DNA from: Fimenecus sp045593555
GTDB lineage: Bacteria; Bacillota; Clostridia; Oscillospirales; Acutalibacteraceae
DNA length: 64,000 nucleotides
NCBI GenBank assembly: GCA_045593555.1
Contig: JAZNWU010000006.1
Location: 1-64,000, forward strand
Direction: 5' to 3'
Under the pieces are notes generated by a model. The model had not been told where the DNA came from. It ran no database searches and worked only from the letters and a program-made list of their open reading frames with translations. Positions within the stretch are counted from its first letter, which is position 1; every line of letters starts with the position of its first letter. The translations under genes were made by a program, and so were the position numbers. Shown here piece by piece: positions 25,732-33,624 of this stretch.

Positions 25732-27186
25732 TTAATATTTTCTTGAAAGGAGTTTATCAGCTTCGTCTTTAGTGATTTTACCAACATTGCAATCAGCCAT
25801 AATCTGTACATCCTTATCGTTGAGCTTGTAGAAACTCCAGATAACCAATGCGATAACAAGACCGATAATAGGCACAATGTTGTATGTAAACCAAAGACCA
25901 TCAAGTGCTTCGCTTGTCTGCTGTGCAATAGCGTTAATGGCTTCAAGGTCTGCAAAGCTGCTTACTTCCTGTACAACACCATTTACTTCAAACTCAGTCT
26001 TAAATCCGAACCAACCGAGAAGTGCAAGTCCCATTGAGCCTGAAATAGCCGCTGCAAGTTTAACTGCAAATGTCTGAATAGCAAATGTGATACCTTTTGC
26101 TTCTGTACCCGTTGTGTATTGACCATATTCTGCACAGTCAGGTGTAAATGTAAATGAAAGAACGCCGATAATACCAAGAGGAATTGAACGAAGCATATAT
26201 GTAATAACAAAGAGAACGAAGTTGCTTCTTGTAGGAAGAATAAGGAATGAAAGAAGAATAGTTGCAAGAGCACTGATTTTAAAGAGCTTTGTCTTATCCA
26301 TCTTTCTGATGATTTTAGGTACGAGAAGTGCCATAATAAGCTGTGGCAATGCGGCAACAGTACCTGTAATAAGAGAAGCAAGTGAATTTTCGTAAATGTA
26401 ATATGCCATAATCATGTGAAGTGCGTTGTATGTCTGTGCACCTGAATAGAAGATATAGCCGATATAGTAGATAAGAAGATACTTGTTGCTGATAACATAC
26501 TTGAGCATTCTTCTTACAGTAAACTGTTCTTCGTCAATAGTCTGATTTCTTTCCTGACAATGCTTACAGATAGGGAACATAGTTGCCATAGCAACAATTG
26601 CAACAACAATTGAAACAGGACCATAGCCCAAACCGATAAACTCACTGATAAGAACACTTACAAGAACAGTAGTAAGAGCAGTACCAACACCGGCAGTAAT
26701 ACCCTTAAGAGAAAGGATTGTGTTTCTTTCTTCAACATTACTTGTCATTGCAGTAATTATACCAAAAGCAGGTACGTCGCAAAGTGTGTACGCAGTATCC
26801 CAGATGATATATGCCAATGCAAACCAGATAAGTTTAACTGTTTCACTTGCTGCAGACGGGATAATGAAGATTGCAACGGTTGCAGCAGGAGTAAGTGCAC
26901 AGGCGATTTTAAGCCAAGGAATGTATTTCTGCTTACTCTTGAACTGAACTTTATCGAAAATTACGCCGAAGATAGCATCGTTAACAGCATCCCATACTTT
27001 TACTGCCAACATAACTGCTGCTGATTTTACAGGGTCAACACCAATAAGAAGAAGGAATGTTGTAAGATAGCTTGCTATCATACTGTAAATCATATTCTGT
27101 CCGAAGAAATATGTATAATAACTTTTTCTTTCGGTTTTTGTTGTCTGCCACAAAGGATTTTGAGGCTTGGTTTGTGTTTTGCTCAT
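25732..27186 (-). CDS. GPH-family (MelB-like) sugar:cation symporter
   Basis: AAGGAGAG precedes the ATG. The 484-residue protein has about twelve hydrophobic segments. KVWDAVNDAIFGVIFDK near residues 64-80 corresponds to the cation-coupling helix of the glycoside-pentoside-hexuronide family, and TSNVEERNTI fits the conserved cytoplasmic loop. It likely imports a galactoside or other oligosaccharide with Na+ or H+. It is flanked by a two-component system transcribed in the same direction. A link to the surface beta-galactosidase is possible but not shown by position. Confidence 0.85.
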   Translation of the reverse strand: MSKTQTKPQNPLWQTTKTERKSYYTYFFGQNMIYSMIASYLTTFLLLIGVDPVKSAAVMLAVKVWDAVNDAIFGVIFDKVQFKSKQKYIPWLKIACALTPAATVAIFIIPSAASETVKLIWFALAYIIWDTAYTLCDVPAFGIITAMTSNVEERNTILSLKGITAGVGTALTTVLVSVLISEFIGLGYGPVSIVVAIVAMATMFPICKHCQERNQTIDEEQFTVRRMLKYVISNKYLLIYYIGYIFYSGAQTYNALHMIMAYYIYENSLASLITGTVAALPQLIMALLVPKIIRKMDKTKLFKISALATILLSFLILPTRSNFVLFVITYMLRSIPLGIIGVLSFTFTPDCAEYGQYTTGTEAKGITFAIQTFAVKLAAAISGSMGLALLGWFGFKTEFEVNGVVQEVSSFADLEAINAIAQQTSEALDGLWFTYNIVPIIGLVIALVIWSFYKLNDKDVQIMADCNVGKITKDEADKLLSRKY

Positions 27187-27215
27187 AAATTTTCTCTCCT
27201 TTTCAATATGTCAAC

Positions 27216-27244
27216 AGTATAACACAAATAAAAGAAGATTTCAA
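27216..27244 (-). promoter_or_regulatory. Promoter of the symporter gene
   Basis: Minus strand: TTGAAA (27244-27239), a 17-base spacer and TATACT (27221-27216). Confidence 0.72.
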
Positions 27245-27286
27245 CAGTCAATCATAGGACGGTTTGCTGATTGATTCAATTATGTT

Positions 27287-28873
27287 TTACAGTTTACCTC
27301 TCACAGAAAATTCCACTCCGTCATCTTTTGCTTTGTATTCACCACGGAATCCATGTAAGTCAAAAATTCTTTTGCATATAGGTAATCCCATTCCTGTTGA
27401 ATTTCCGTCACGGGTTCTAGATATATCTTCTCGTTCAAAAATGCCCCATATCTCTGTGGCTTTTTTCTCATCAATCGGTGTCCCTGTATTAAATACTTCC
27501 AGGTTAAACTCGTCTTTTGTTTTGTAAAGAGAGACCTTTATTTTCTTTGCTCCAGTTGCATATTTCACGGCATTGGAAAGGTAATTATCAATTGCCAATG
27601 CCATAAGCTCTGCATTACACATCACGAAAACATCTTCCTCTGCATCAAGTGTTATTTCTGCACCTTTGGATTGGGCAAAGGATAAATATTTATTTGTTTC
27701 TGTGCATACAAGATTTGTTAGGTTGCACTTTTCTTTTGTAATTTTATCTATTGTCGAAATTCGATTAAATGTTAAAAGTGACGTCACAATGTCGTTCATC
27801 CGTAAGGTTTCATCATAAATTGATGCCATATATTCTTTGTTTTTTTCAGGCAACACATTTTCGATTATACATTCACACTGATTTTGAATAACAGAAAGAG
27901 GTGTTTTCAGCTCGTGAGCAGCGGCAGAAATAAATATGCGTTTTGAGTTTTCAATTATCTCACTTTTTTTATTGAGCTTAAGACAAAAGATAAGGAAAAC
28001 AACACCCGCTATACTTAAAAATATAAAAAACATAAATGTGTAAATTATAAATTCAGCAGATGTAATTATATGCATAGGAAGATTGTGGCTCATGGCATAG
28101 TATATAAGATATTTTTTTCCGTCTATTTCCACTCCGTGATGTCCATTTGCTTCTGTGCTGCTTATATATGCACCACCGCCGCTTGAACCGAAATTATGGT
28201 TATATCCGTAGTCTTTTTCTATGTCATCATAAAGCTTTGAAAGATGCATTTTATCGTATGGCTTAACCTCTATCTCTTTAAGGAGTAGTGAAGTTGTCAT
28301 TGCTTTTTCTTCTGTAACAGACTCTTGCGTTGAAAAAGTATATGTAGCTTTTAATCCATCGAGGTTAGTAAAGGTTATTTGATTAAGAACATAATTTTGT
28401 CCGTTATGACCAAGCTTGATATCCTCAATGCTGACTTCACTTGGTTTTGACATTTTATACAGTTCTTTTTTCTGATTTTCATTCAGATAATCATCAAGGT
28501 TAATATAAACCTCCTCGTTTTCAAGAATAACCCTCACATAATTATAATAAGCTTCATACCAATTACCCTGTTCATCAACAGCCATAAGCCTAAAAGGATA
28601 ATCAATACTATGTATTTTCTGATTGCTTTCAAGATACTTTTGCATAAATACATTTATATCCGACATACCCGAGTTTTCAGCAGTTTTTTTATGATTTTCG
28701 TCTAATTCATATTCCCAGGAAAAATCACTGAATTCGATAAGCAAGGGAATAAAATCATCTCTGAAATCATTAGAAACCAGTTCTGTACATATAACAAAAT
28801 TAGCTGAAATTGACGCAATCGAAAAAAACACAAATCCTAATATAACCATTTTTATTATTTTTTTCTTTGTCAT
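27287..28873 (-). CDS. Sensor histidine kinase
   Basis: The 528-residue protein has membrane segments near residues 7-27 and 277-298 enclosing an extracellular sensor region of about 250 residues that I do not recognise. The H-box is ISAAAHELKTPL (His320). The N-box is DNYLSNAVKYA, and the G2 region reads GNSTGMGLPICKRI. It phosphorylates the response regulator encoded two bases upstream in the same operon. The downstream symporter gene has its own promoter, so control of sugar uptake by this pair is only a guess. Confidence 0.9.
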   Translation of the reverse strand: MTKKKIIKMVILGFVFFSIASISANFVICTELVSNDFRDDFIPLLIEFSDFSWEYELDENHKKTAENSGMSDINVFMQKYLESNQKIHSIDYPFRLMAVDEQGNWYEAYYNYVRVILENEEVYINLDDYLNENQKKELYKMSKPSEVSIEDIKLGHNGQNYVLNQITFTNLDGLKATYTFSTQESVTEEKAMTTSLLLKEIEVKPYDKMHLSKLYDDIEKDYGYNHNFGSSGGGAYISSTEANGHHGVEIDGKKYLIYYAMSHNLPMHIITSAEFIIYTFMFFIFLSIAGVVFLIFCLKLNKKSEIIENSKRIFISAAAHELKTPLSVIQNQCECIIENVLPEKNKEYMASIYDETLRMNDIVTSLLTFNRISTIDKITKEKCNLTNLVCTETNKYLSFAQSKGAEITLDAEEDVFVMCNAELMALAIDNYLSNAVKYATGAKKIKVSLYKTKDEFNLEVFNTGTPIDEKKATEIWGIFEREDISRTRDGNSTGMGLPICKRIFDLHGFRGEYKAKDDGVEFSVRGKL

Positions 28874-28875
28874 TT

Positions 28876-29547
28876 TTAATCCTCCCTTTCAAACCGATAT
28901 CCTGTTCCGATAATCGTAGTAATACATTTTGCTTTATCACCAAGAGATTTGCGGAGTCGTTTTATATGTGTGTCAACAACCCTTTCGTCACCGTCATAGT
29001 CATAACCCCAGATTTTAAAGAGAATAGTTTCTCTTGATAAAACAATCCCTTTGTTTTCCATCAGAAGAGCAAGCAGACGGAAATCTTTATCAGGTAACAC
29101 AACTTCTCGTTCATTGCAGAATGTTTTTCTGCTGCCGTAATCAAGAGTTATGCCTCTTAAAGAAAGTTGATTATTTCGATTTATGCCTTTATATCTGTTA
29201 ATCATTGCTACAATTTTTTCGTTAAGCACCGAAAGTGGAAAAGGCTTTATAATATAGTCATCTGCACCATATTTATAGCCTTTGAGGACATCCTCTTCCT
29301 CACCTAATGCTGACAGGAAAAGAATCGGAGTGTCTGTATGTTTTCTAATTGCCTTACAAGCCGTAAGCCCATCCATAACAGGCATCATTACATCAAGAAT
29401 AATTAAATCAAAATCCTCGTTCTCTGTTTTTTCTGCTCCTGTTTTGCCGTTTTCTGCTACCGATACGGAATATCCCTTGGCAGTAAAATAATCGTAAAGT
29501 GTTTCTCGAATTTTTATTTCGTCATCACAAATAAGAAGTTTATGCAT
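28876..29547 (-). CDS. OmpR/PhoB-family response regulator
   Basis: The start at 29547 (MHKLLICDDE) follows AAGGAGATGATAACA. The 223-residue protein has a receiver domain with Asp8, Asp9, phospho-acceptor Asp52 (LDVMMP) and Lys101 (IIKPF). A winged-helix DNA-binding domain (VVDTHIKRLRKSLGDK, GTGYRFERED) completes it. The kinase gene starts two bases after its stop, so the two are translationally linked. Confidence 0.92.
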   Translation of the reverse strand: MHKLLICDDEIKIRETLYDYFTAKGYSVSVAENGKTGAEKTENEDFDLIILDVMMPVMDGLTACKAIRKHTDTPILFLSALGEEEDVLKGYKYGADDYIIKPFPLSVLNEKIVAMINRYKGINRNNQLSLRGITLDYGSRKTFCNEREVVLPDKDFRLLALLMENKGIVLSRETILFKIWGYDYDGDERVVDTHIKRLRKSLGDKAKCITTIIGTGYRFERED

Positions 29548-29573
29548 TGTTATCATCTCCTTTATTATCATAA

Positions 29574-29590
29574 TACATCTACGATATGTA
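29574..29590. promoter_or_regulatory. Inverted repeat upstream of the two-component operon
   Basis: TACAT (29574-29578) and ATGTA (29586-29590) form a short palindrome about 27 bases before the response-regulator ATG, in the promoter region. It may be an autoregulatory site, but it is short and could be chance. Confidence 0.3.
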
Positions 29591-29610
29591 CTTCAAGTGT
29601 CAAAACAAAT

Positions 29611-29640
29611 AAAAAATCCAAGGCCATAAAACCTCGGATT
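29611..29640 (-). terminator. Terminator of the tRNA-Ala transcript
   Basis: On the minus strand AATCCGAGG (29640-29632) pairs with CCTTGGATT (29623-29615), one G-U pair, followed by TTTT (29614-29611) directly downstream of the tRNA. Confidence 0.8.
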
Positions 29641-29644
29641 TTTG

Positions 29645-29721
29645 TGGTGGAGCATAGGGGGGTCGAACCCCTGACCTCTTGACTGCCAGTCAAGCACTCA
29701 TCCCAACTGAGCTAATGCCCC
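29645..29721 (-). tRNA. tRNA-Ala(GGC)
   Basis: The 77-base minus-strand sequence folds as a cloverleaf. The acceptor is GGGGCAT with ATGCTCC, one G-U pair. The anticodon stem CTTGA/TCAAG encloses loop CTGGCAG (anticodon GGC), the T-arm contains GGTTCGACC, and CCA is encoded. A promoter upstream and a terminator downstream make a single-tRNA unit. Confidence 0.93.
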
Positions 29722-29750
29722 ATGAGTACGATATTAAATTTTTAATGAGG

Positions 29751-29795
29751 GTGCATTTTGGAGTACCTTGAGCTCCAAGTTGCACTAATGCCCCA
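29751..29795 (-). other. tRNA leader hairpin with a copy of the tRNA-Ala 5' end
   Basis: An 11-base sequence (CTAATGCCCCA, 29785-29795) repeats the tRNA 5' end (29712-29722). It is joined to a hairpin: GTGCA 29751-29755 with TGCAC 29781-29785, and TTGGAG 29758-29763 with CTCCAA 29773-29778. It lies inside the predicted precursor transcript and could be the remnant of a second tRNA gene or of an integration site. Confidence 0.5.
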
Positions 29796-29806
29796 AAGAT
29801 GTGATT

Positions 29807-29835
29807 ATTCTATCATACTTGATATCTGTTTTCAA
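29807..29835 (-). promoter_or_regulatory. Promoter of the tRNA-Ala gene
   Basis: Minus strand: TTGAAA (29835-29830), a 17-base spacer and TAGAAT (29812-29807), about 86 bases before the mature tRNA. Confidence 0.65.
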
Positions 29836-29981
29836 CTGTTTTGATTTGTAGGTTATTTCCAATAAAACATCTTTATGTTTGGTATATATGCCTAATTTGG
29901 CTTCAAATTGTAGAAATTTATCTTTTTATATGATAAAATACCTTAATCGGTTTCTTAATGAAAAAATAAAAGGTGATTTTC

Positions 29982-30989
29982 TTGGAATTTTTAACTAAAG
30001 AATATTCTTTTGCATCAGCCTCAGGTTTATGTGATATTTTTGCTCAAAGTGCAGCACCTATTGACTATGGCTCAATAAAAGGTGTTGTGCAGATTTCTCA
30101 CGGTATGGCTGAATACTCAAATCGTTATTCTCGTTTTGCTCTTGAACTCTGTAAAGCAGGATATGCTGTTTTCGTAAGTGACCATGTTGGACACGGAGCA
30201 TCTATTAAGGACAAAGATATGCTTGGTTACTTCGGTGAAAATGGTGAAGAAACATTTGTTGAGGATTTAAAAACATTATCAGATATTGCAAAAAGCGAAT
30301 ATCCCGATTTACCGTTTTTTATGATAGGTCATGGTATGGGTAGCCTTATTGCAAGAAAGTATACTGCAAAATACGGTTATTTGCTTGACGGTGTTGTTTA
30401 CACAGGTACAAGTGGTGAAAATCCTATGCTTGGAATAGGTATTCATCTTGCAAATACTTTGGCGAAACAAAACGGTCCTATGTACCGTTCAGATATTCTT
30501 GACACAATGGCTTTCGGTTCATATAACAGAAAAACAAATAAGCGTACAGAATGTGACTGGGCATCACGTGATGAAGCAGAAGTGGACAAGTTTATTGCTG
30601 ATGAACTTTGTGGATATAAATATACTGTAACCGGAATGAAAGCATTATTTATGACCCTTAAGCAGGTATCATCACGTCGTTGGTACAACTCAATACCATT
30701 GAGTATGCCTATTTTGTTACTGTCAGGTTCAATGGACCCTGTTGGCGATTATAGTAAAGGTGTTAAAGAGGTATATAAAACACTTAAAAAGACGGGACAT
30801 AAAAATGTGACAATGAAAATTTATGACGGTGCAAGACATGAGATTTTCAATGAAACAAACCGTGATGAGGTTCATACTGATATAATTTCCTGGCTTGATG
30901 AAAGAACAGAAAAATACAGACAGGAAATGCTCAAATCAGCAATTGTAGAATCCATTGATGAACCTGCAGATTTCAGTAAATTTGAATGA
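29982..30989 (+). CDS. Alpha/beta hydrolase (S33/monoacylglycerol-lipase-like) lacking the nucleophile serine
   Basis: The TTG at 29982 is chosen because AAAGGTGAT lies at the right distance; a GTG at 29973 has no ribosome site. The 335-residue protein follows the lysophospholipase/S33 pattern: QISHGMAEYSNRYSRFA, DHVGHGAS, and a cap domain. The acid is in LSGSMDPVGDYS and the His in DGARHEIFNE. The nucleophile elbow, normally GHSMG, reads GHGMGS, so the catalytic serine is glycine. It may be non-catalytic, or use another residue. It is monocistronic. Confidence 0.82.
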   Translation: MEFLTKEYSFASASGLCDIFAQSAAPIDYGSIKGVVQISHGMAEYSNRYSRFALELCKAGYAVFVSDHVGHGASIKDKDMLGYFGENGEETFVEDLKTLSDIAKSEYPDLPFFMIGHGMGSLIARKYTAKYGYLLDGVVYTGTSGENPMLGIGIHLANTLAKQNGPMYRSDILDTMAFGSYNRKTNKRTECDWASRDEAEVDKFIADELCGYKYTVTGMKALFMTLKQVSSRRWYNSIPLSMPILLLSGSMDPVGDYSKGVKEVYKTLKKTGHKNVTMKIYDGARHEIFNETNRDEVHTDIISWLDERTEKYRQEMLKSAIVESIDEPADFSKFE

Positions 30990-30995
30990 CAAAAA

Positions 30996-31027
30996 TAAAA
31001 CCGTAGGATTTCCTACGGTTAATTTTT
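30996..31027. terminator. Bidirectional terminator
   Basis: AACCGTAGG (30999-31007) pairs with CCTACGGTT (31012-31020) around a 4-base loop. T-rich sequence follows on both strands. It ends the hydrolase gene and the long minus-strand operon. Confidence 0.85.
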
Positions 31028-31952
31028 ACATATTTTTAAGTCTTTCGTATTCTTCTTCTGTAATTTCAATTACACCACCGTGTTTGAAACCATAAGGGAA
31101 AGTGAATAAATCAGGGCAACGAGTTACATTCATATCACCCGGTTTTGGTGAGATAAACGGAACATAACCCATTTTTTCTCTTTCGCAACCAAAGAAATCG
31201 AACAAGATGCACCATCTTCCATCAGGTAAAACATAACTTGTTCCTGCTTCGTAAGAACCTGGCCAATGAACTTCTTTGTCCATATATTCCTCAAATGCTT
31301 TATCGTGTTCATATGGACCATAGAGATTATCTGATGTTGCGTGCATATTCATTGATGGATTATGAGCATTTTTGTAGAACATATGGTACACACCATCTAT
31401 TTTTCTTATGTGAGTATCGAGAATTTCATTATCTTTTGTAAAAAAGAGTTTGGGTTCTGAAAAAGTTTCAAAATCCTTTGTAGTTGAACAATAAATTGAC
31501 ATATGAGTAAAGTTGTCTTCAGCAACAGTTGAGCCCCAATGAACAAGGTATTCGTCATTGATTTCATCATAGAAAACTTCAGGTGCCCACATACAACCAA
31601 AGTCATCTCTGCCAAAGTGAACGAGTTTTTCTTCGCTGAAATTCACAAGGTCATCTGTTTTCCATATTCTTAATGATTTACTGCCTGTGCTGTTGACCTC
31701 TTTCCAGTTTACATTGTGGTTTTCGTCCATTCTGTAAGCAATTGAAAGGTCAGTTGTGAGGATTACAAAACTACCGTCTTTAAGTCGGACAATTTCAATA
31801 TCACGACAACCTTTTTCACCTAATTCGGCGGTCAAAATTGGATTTCCGTTATTGACTTGTTCCCAATTCATACCGTCACGACTGATGCCAAAATATACTT
31901 GCTCACCATCAGGAGTGATTTTTTCTTTAAAGTGTACGAATAAATATGCCAT
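31026..31952 (-). CDS. GH43-like five-bladed beta-propeller protein
   Basis: The 308-residue protein has repeated propeller motifs seen in GH43/GH32-type glycosidases: FVHFKEK and GISRDGMNWEQV, CRDIEIVRLKDGSF, WAPEVFYDEINDEYLVHWGS and DTHIRKIDGVYHMFYKN. There is no signal peptide, so it acts in the cytoplasm, probably on imported arabinosides, xylosides or galactosides. Catalytic residues cannot be assigned with certainty. It is the last gene of the minus-strand operon, 12 bases after the serine dehydratase. Confidence 0.75.
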   Translation of the reverse strand: MAYLFVHFKEKITPDGEQVYFGISRDGMNWEQVNNGNPILTAELGEKGCRDIEIVRLKDGSFVILTTDLSIAYRMDENHNVNWKEVNSTGSKSLRIWKTDDLVNFSEEKLVHFGRDDFGCMWAPEVFYDEINDEYLVHWGSTVAEDNFTHMSIYCSTTKDFETFSEPKLFFTKDNEILDTHIRKIDGVYHMFYKNAHNPSMNMHATSDNLYGPYEHDKAFEEYMDKEVHWPGSYEAGTSYVLPDGRWCILFDFFGCEREKMGYVPFISPKPGDMNVTRCPDLFTFPYGFKHGGVIEITEEEYERLKNM

Positions 31953-31964
31953 TGTAGTTTTCTC

Positions 31965-33170
31965 CTATATTTCGAGTGTTGCAAGTCCACCTTCACTTGT
32001 TTCACGATATGCAGCATGAATATCCATGCCCGTTTTCTTCATTGTTGTAATAACATTATCAAGTGAAATTTTTCTTATTTCACTTAAAAAACTTGCAAGA
32101 TTAACTGCATTTATGGCACGCATTGCAGCAACTGCATTTCGTTCAATACAAGGAATCTGTACAAGGCCACAAATCGGGTCACATGTAAGACCCAAATGAT
32201 GCTCAATGGCAATTTCAGCTGCATATTCAATCTTACCTCGTTTAAGTCCGAAAAGTTCACCGAGTGCAGCTGCAGCCATAGCACAAGCAGTACCGATTTC
32301 AGCCTGACAACCACATTCAGCACCTGAAATTGATGCATTTGTCTTAACAAGATTACCAATAAGACCACCGGTTGCAAGTGCTTGTAAAATCTGACGGTCA
32401 GTGTAGCCGTGTTTTAATTGCATATAGTATAAAACTGCAGGAAGTACGCCTGATGCACCACAGGTTGGTGCAGTTACAATTCTGCCACCGGAAGCATTCT
32501 GTTCACTTACTGCAAAGGCATATGAACAGACCTCACGATTTTCTCTTGTTTCAGCGCTTTCACCGATATGCTCCATATTGTAAAGGTATTTTGCTTTTTT
32601 TTGAACTTCAAGTCCACCGGGAAGGATTCCTTCGTCATCGATACCTGTTTCAATGGCATCTTTCATTGTTTTCCATACATTTGCAAGGTGTTCCCAGATG
32701 TATTCACCTTCAACCTCATCAACATACTGCCAGAAACGATATTTCTTTTCTTTACAATAGTCCTTGATATCCTTAAAGGTACTCAATTTATATACGATAG
32801 GCTCTTTTGCAGAAGAACTTCCTTCAAATTCAATTCTGCCACCACCAACGCTGAAAACACGAATAAAATCTGTCTGTTCACCATTTTTATATGCAAAAAG
32901 CTCCATTGTGTTTGGATGCTCAATGTCGGTTTTTACAAGGTCAAACTCAACTTTGCAAGGAACAGGGGATAATGTGCTTTCAATGACTGTATCAGTACAA
33001 TGTCCTTTACCTGTTTTTGCCAGTGAACCATATAGAATTGCTTTGAATTCGTCAGCATCAGGATTTTTCTCTTTGAAGATAACACAAGCCTTTTCAGGAC
33101 CCATAGTATGTGAACTTGATGGGCCACAGCCGATTCTATACAGTTGATTTAATGATTCCATACCGTTCAT
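31965..33170 (-). CDS. sdaA: L-serine dehydratase, single-chain Fe-S type
   Basis: The 401-residue protein fuses the beta domain (GPSSSHTMGPEKA at the start) and the alpha domain (TAPTCGASGVLPAV, AECGCQAEIG and LTCDPICGLVQIPC). It converts serine to pyruvate and ammonia using an oxygen-sensitive Fe-S cluster held by the conserved cysteines. The ATG overlaps the stop of the YhcH gene by one base with AAGGTGA upstream. Its place at the end of an envelope-polymer operon is unusual; in anaerobes it serves serine catabolism. Confidence 0.9.
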   Translation of the reverse strand: MNGMESLNQLYRIGCGPSSSHTMGPEKACVIFKEKNPDADEFKAILYGSLAKTGKGHCTDTVIESTLSPVPCKVEFDLVKTDIEHPNTMELFAYKNGEQTDFIRVFSVGGGRIEFEGSSSAKEPIVYKLSTFKDIKDYCKEKKYRFWQYVDEVEGEYIWEHLANVWKTMKDAIETGIDDEGILPGGLEVQKKAKYLYNMEHIGESAETRENREVCSYAFAVSEQNASGGRIVTAPTCGASGVLPAVLYYMQLKHGYTDRQILQALATGGLIGNLVKTNASISGAECGCQAEIGTACAMAAAALGELFGLKRGKIEYAAEIAIEHHLGLTCDPICGLVQIPCIERNAVAAMRAINAVNLASFLSEIRKISLDNVITTMKKTGMDIHAAYRETSEGGLATLEI

Positions 33171-33613
33171 TACACTTTCACCTTCACAACAACCTTAAGG
33201 CAGGATAATGGTTTGTCAACTGCCACACCTGGACAATGCAAATCATTTGGATAAAGCACCATAAAACTGTTTTTAATAAGAGTGAGTGGTTCGGTTTTAC
33301 ATTCATAAAACCAAACATCATTCTGTGGTTTTGCTTCAGTTTCCGTTTTTTCACAGGAAATAGGCGCAACTCCGATTATTTCTTCGCCATCAACCATAAA
33401 CTGAATGTCTATATATTTTTTATGTGCTTCGGAAATAGTTTTGTCAGGGTCAGTTTCATAACGCTGAACCATATAGAAAATATCATCACCCTGAAGCTCA
33501 TATCTGCCCAAATCCATTTTTGTAAAATCAGTTTCGGCAAGGAATTTCAAGGCAGTATAAACCCTGCCGATACCTTCGTAATTTTTTATGTTTTCTAAAG
33601 TATCAAAAATCAC
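33170..33613 (-). CDS. YhcH/YjgK/YiaL (DUF386) family protein
   Basis: The start is a GTG (33613) with AAGGTGAT seven bases upstream. The 147-residue cupin-like protein shows the family phrases HKKYIDIQFMVDGEE, MVLYPNDLHCPG and a C-terminal VVVKVKV strand. Relatives include EbgC (beta-galactosidase beta subunit) and a sialic-acid anomerase; they act on open or anomeric sugars in the cytoplasm. It lies 11 bases downstream of the GT2-TagF gene. Its partner is not certain. Confidence 0.85.
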   Translation of the reverse strand: MIFDTLENIKNYEGIGRVYTALKFLAETDFTKMDLGRYELQGDDIFYMVQRYETDPDKTISEAHKKYIDIQFMVDGEEIIGVAPISCEKTETEAKPQNDVWFYECKTEPLTLIKNSFMVLYPNDLHCPGVAVDKPLSCLKVVVKVKV

Positions 33614-33624
33614 GGAATATCACC

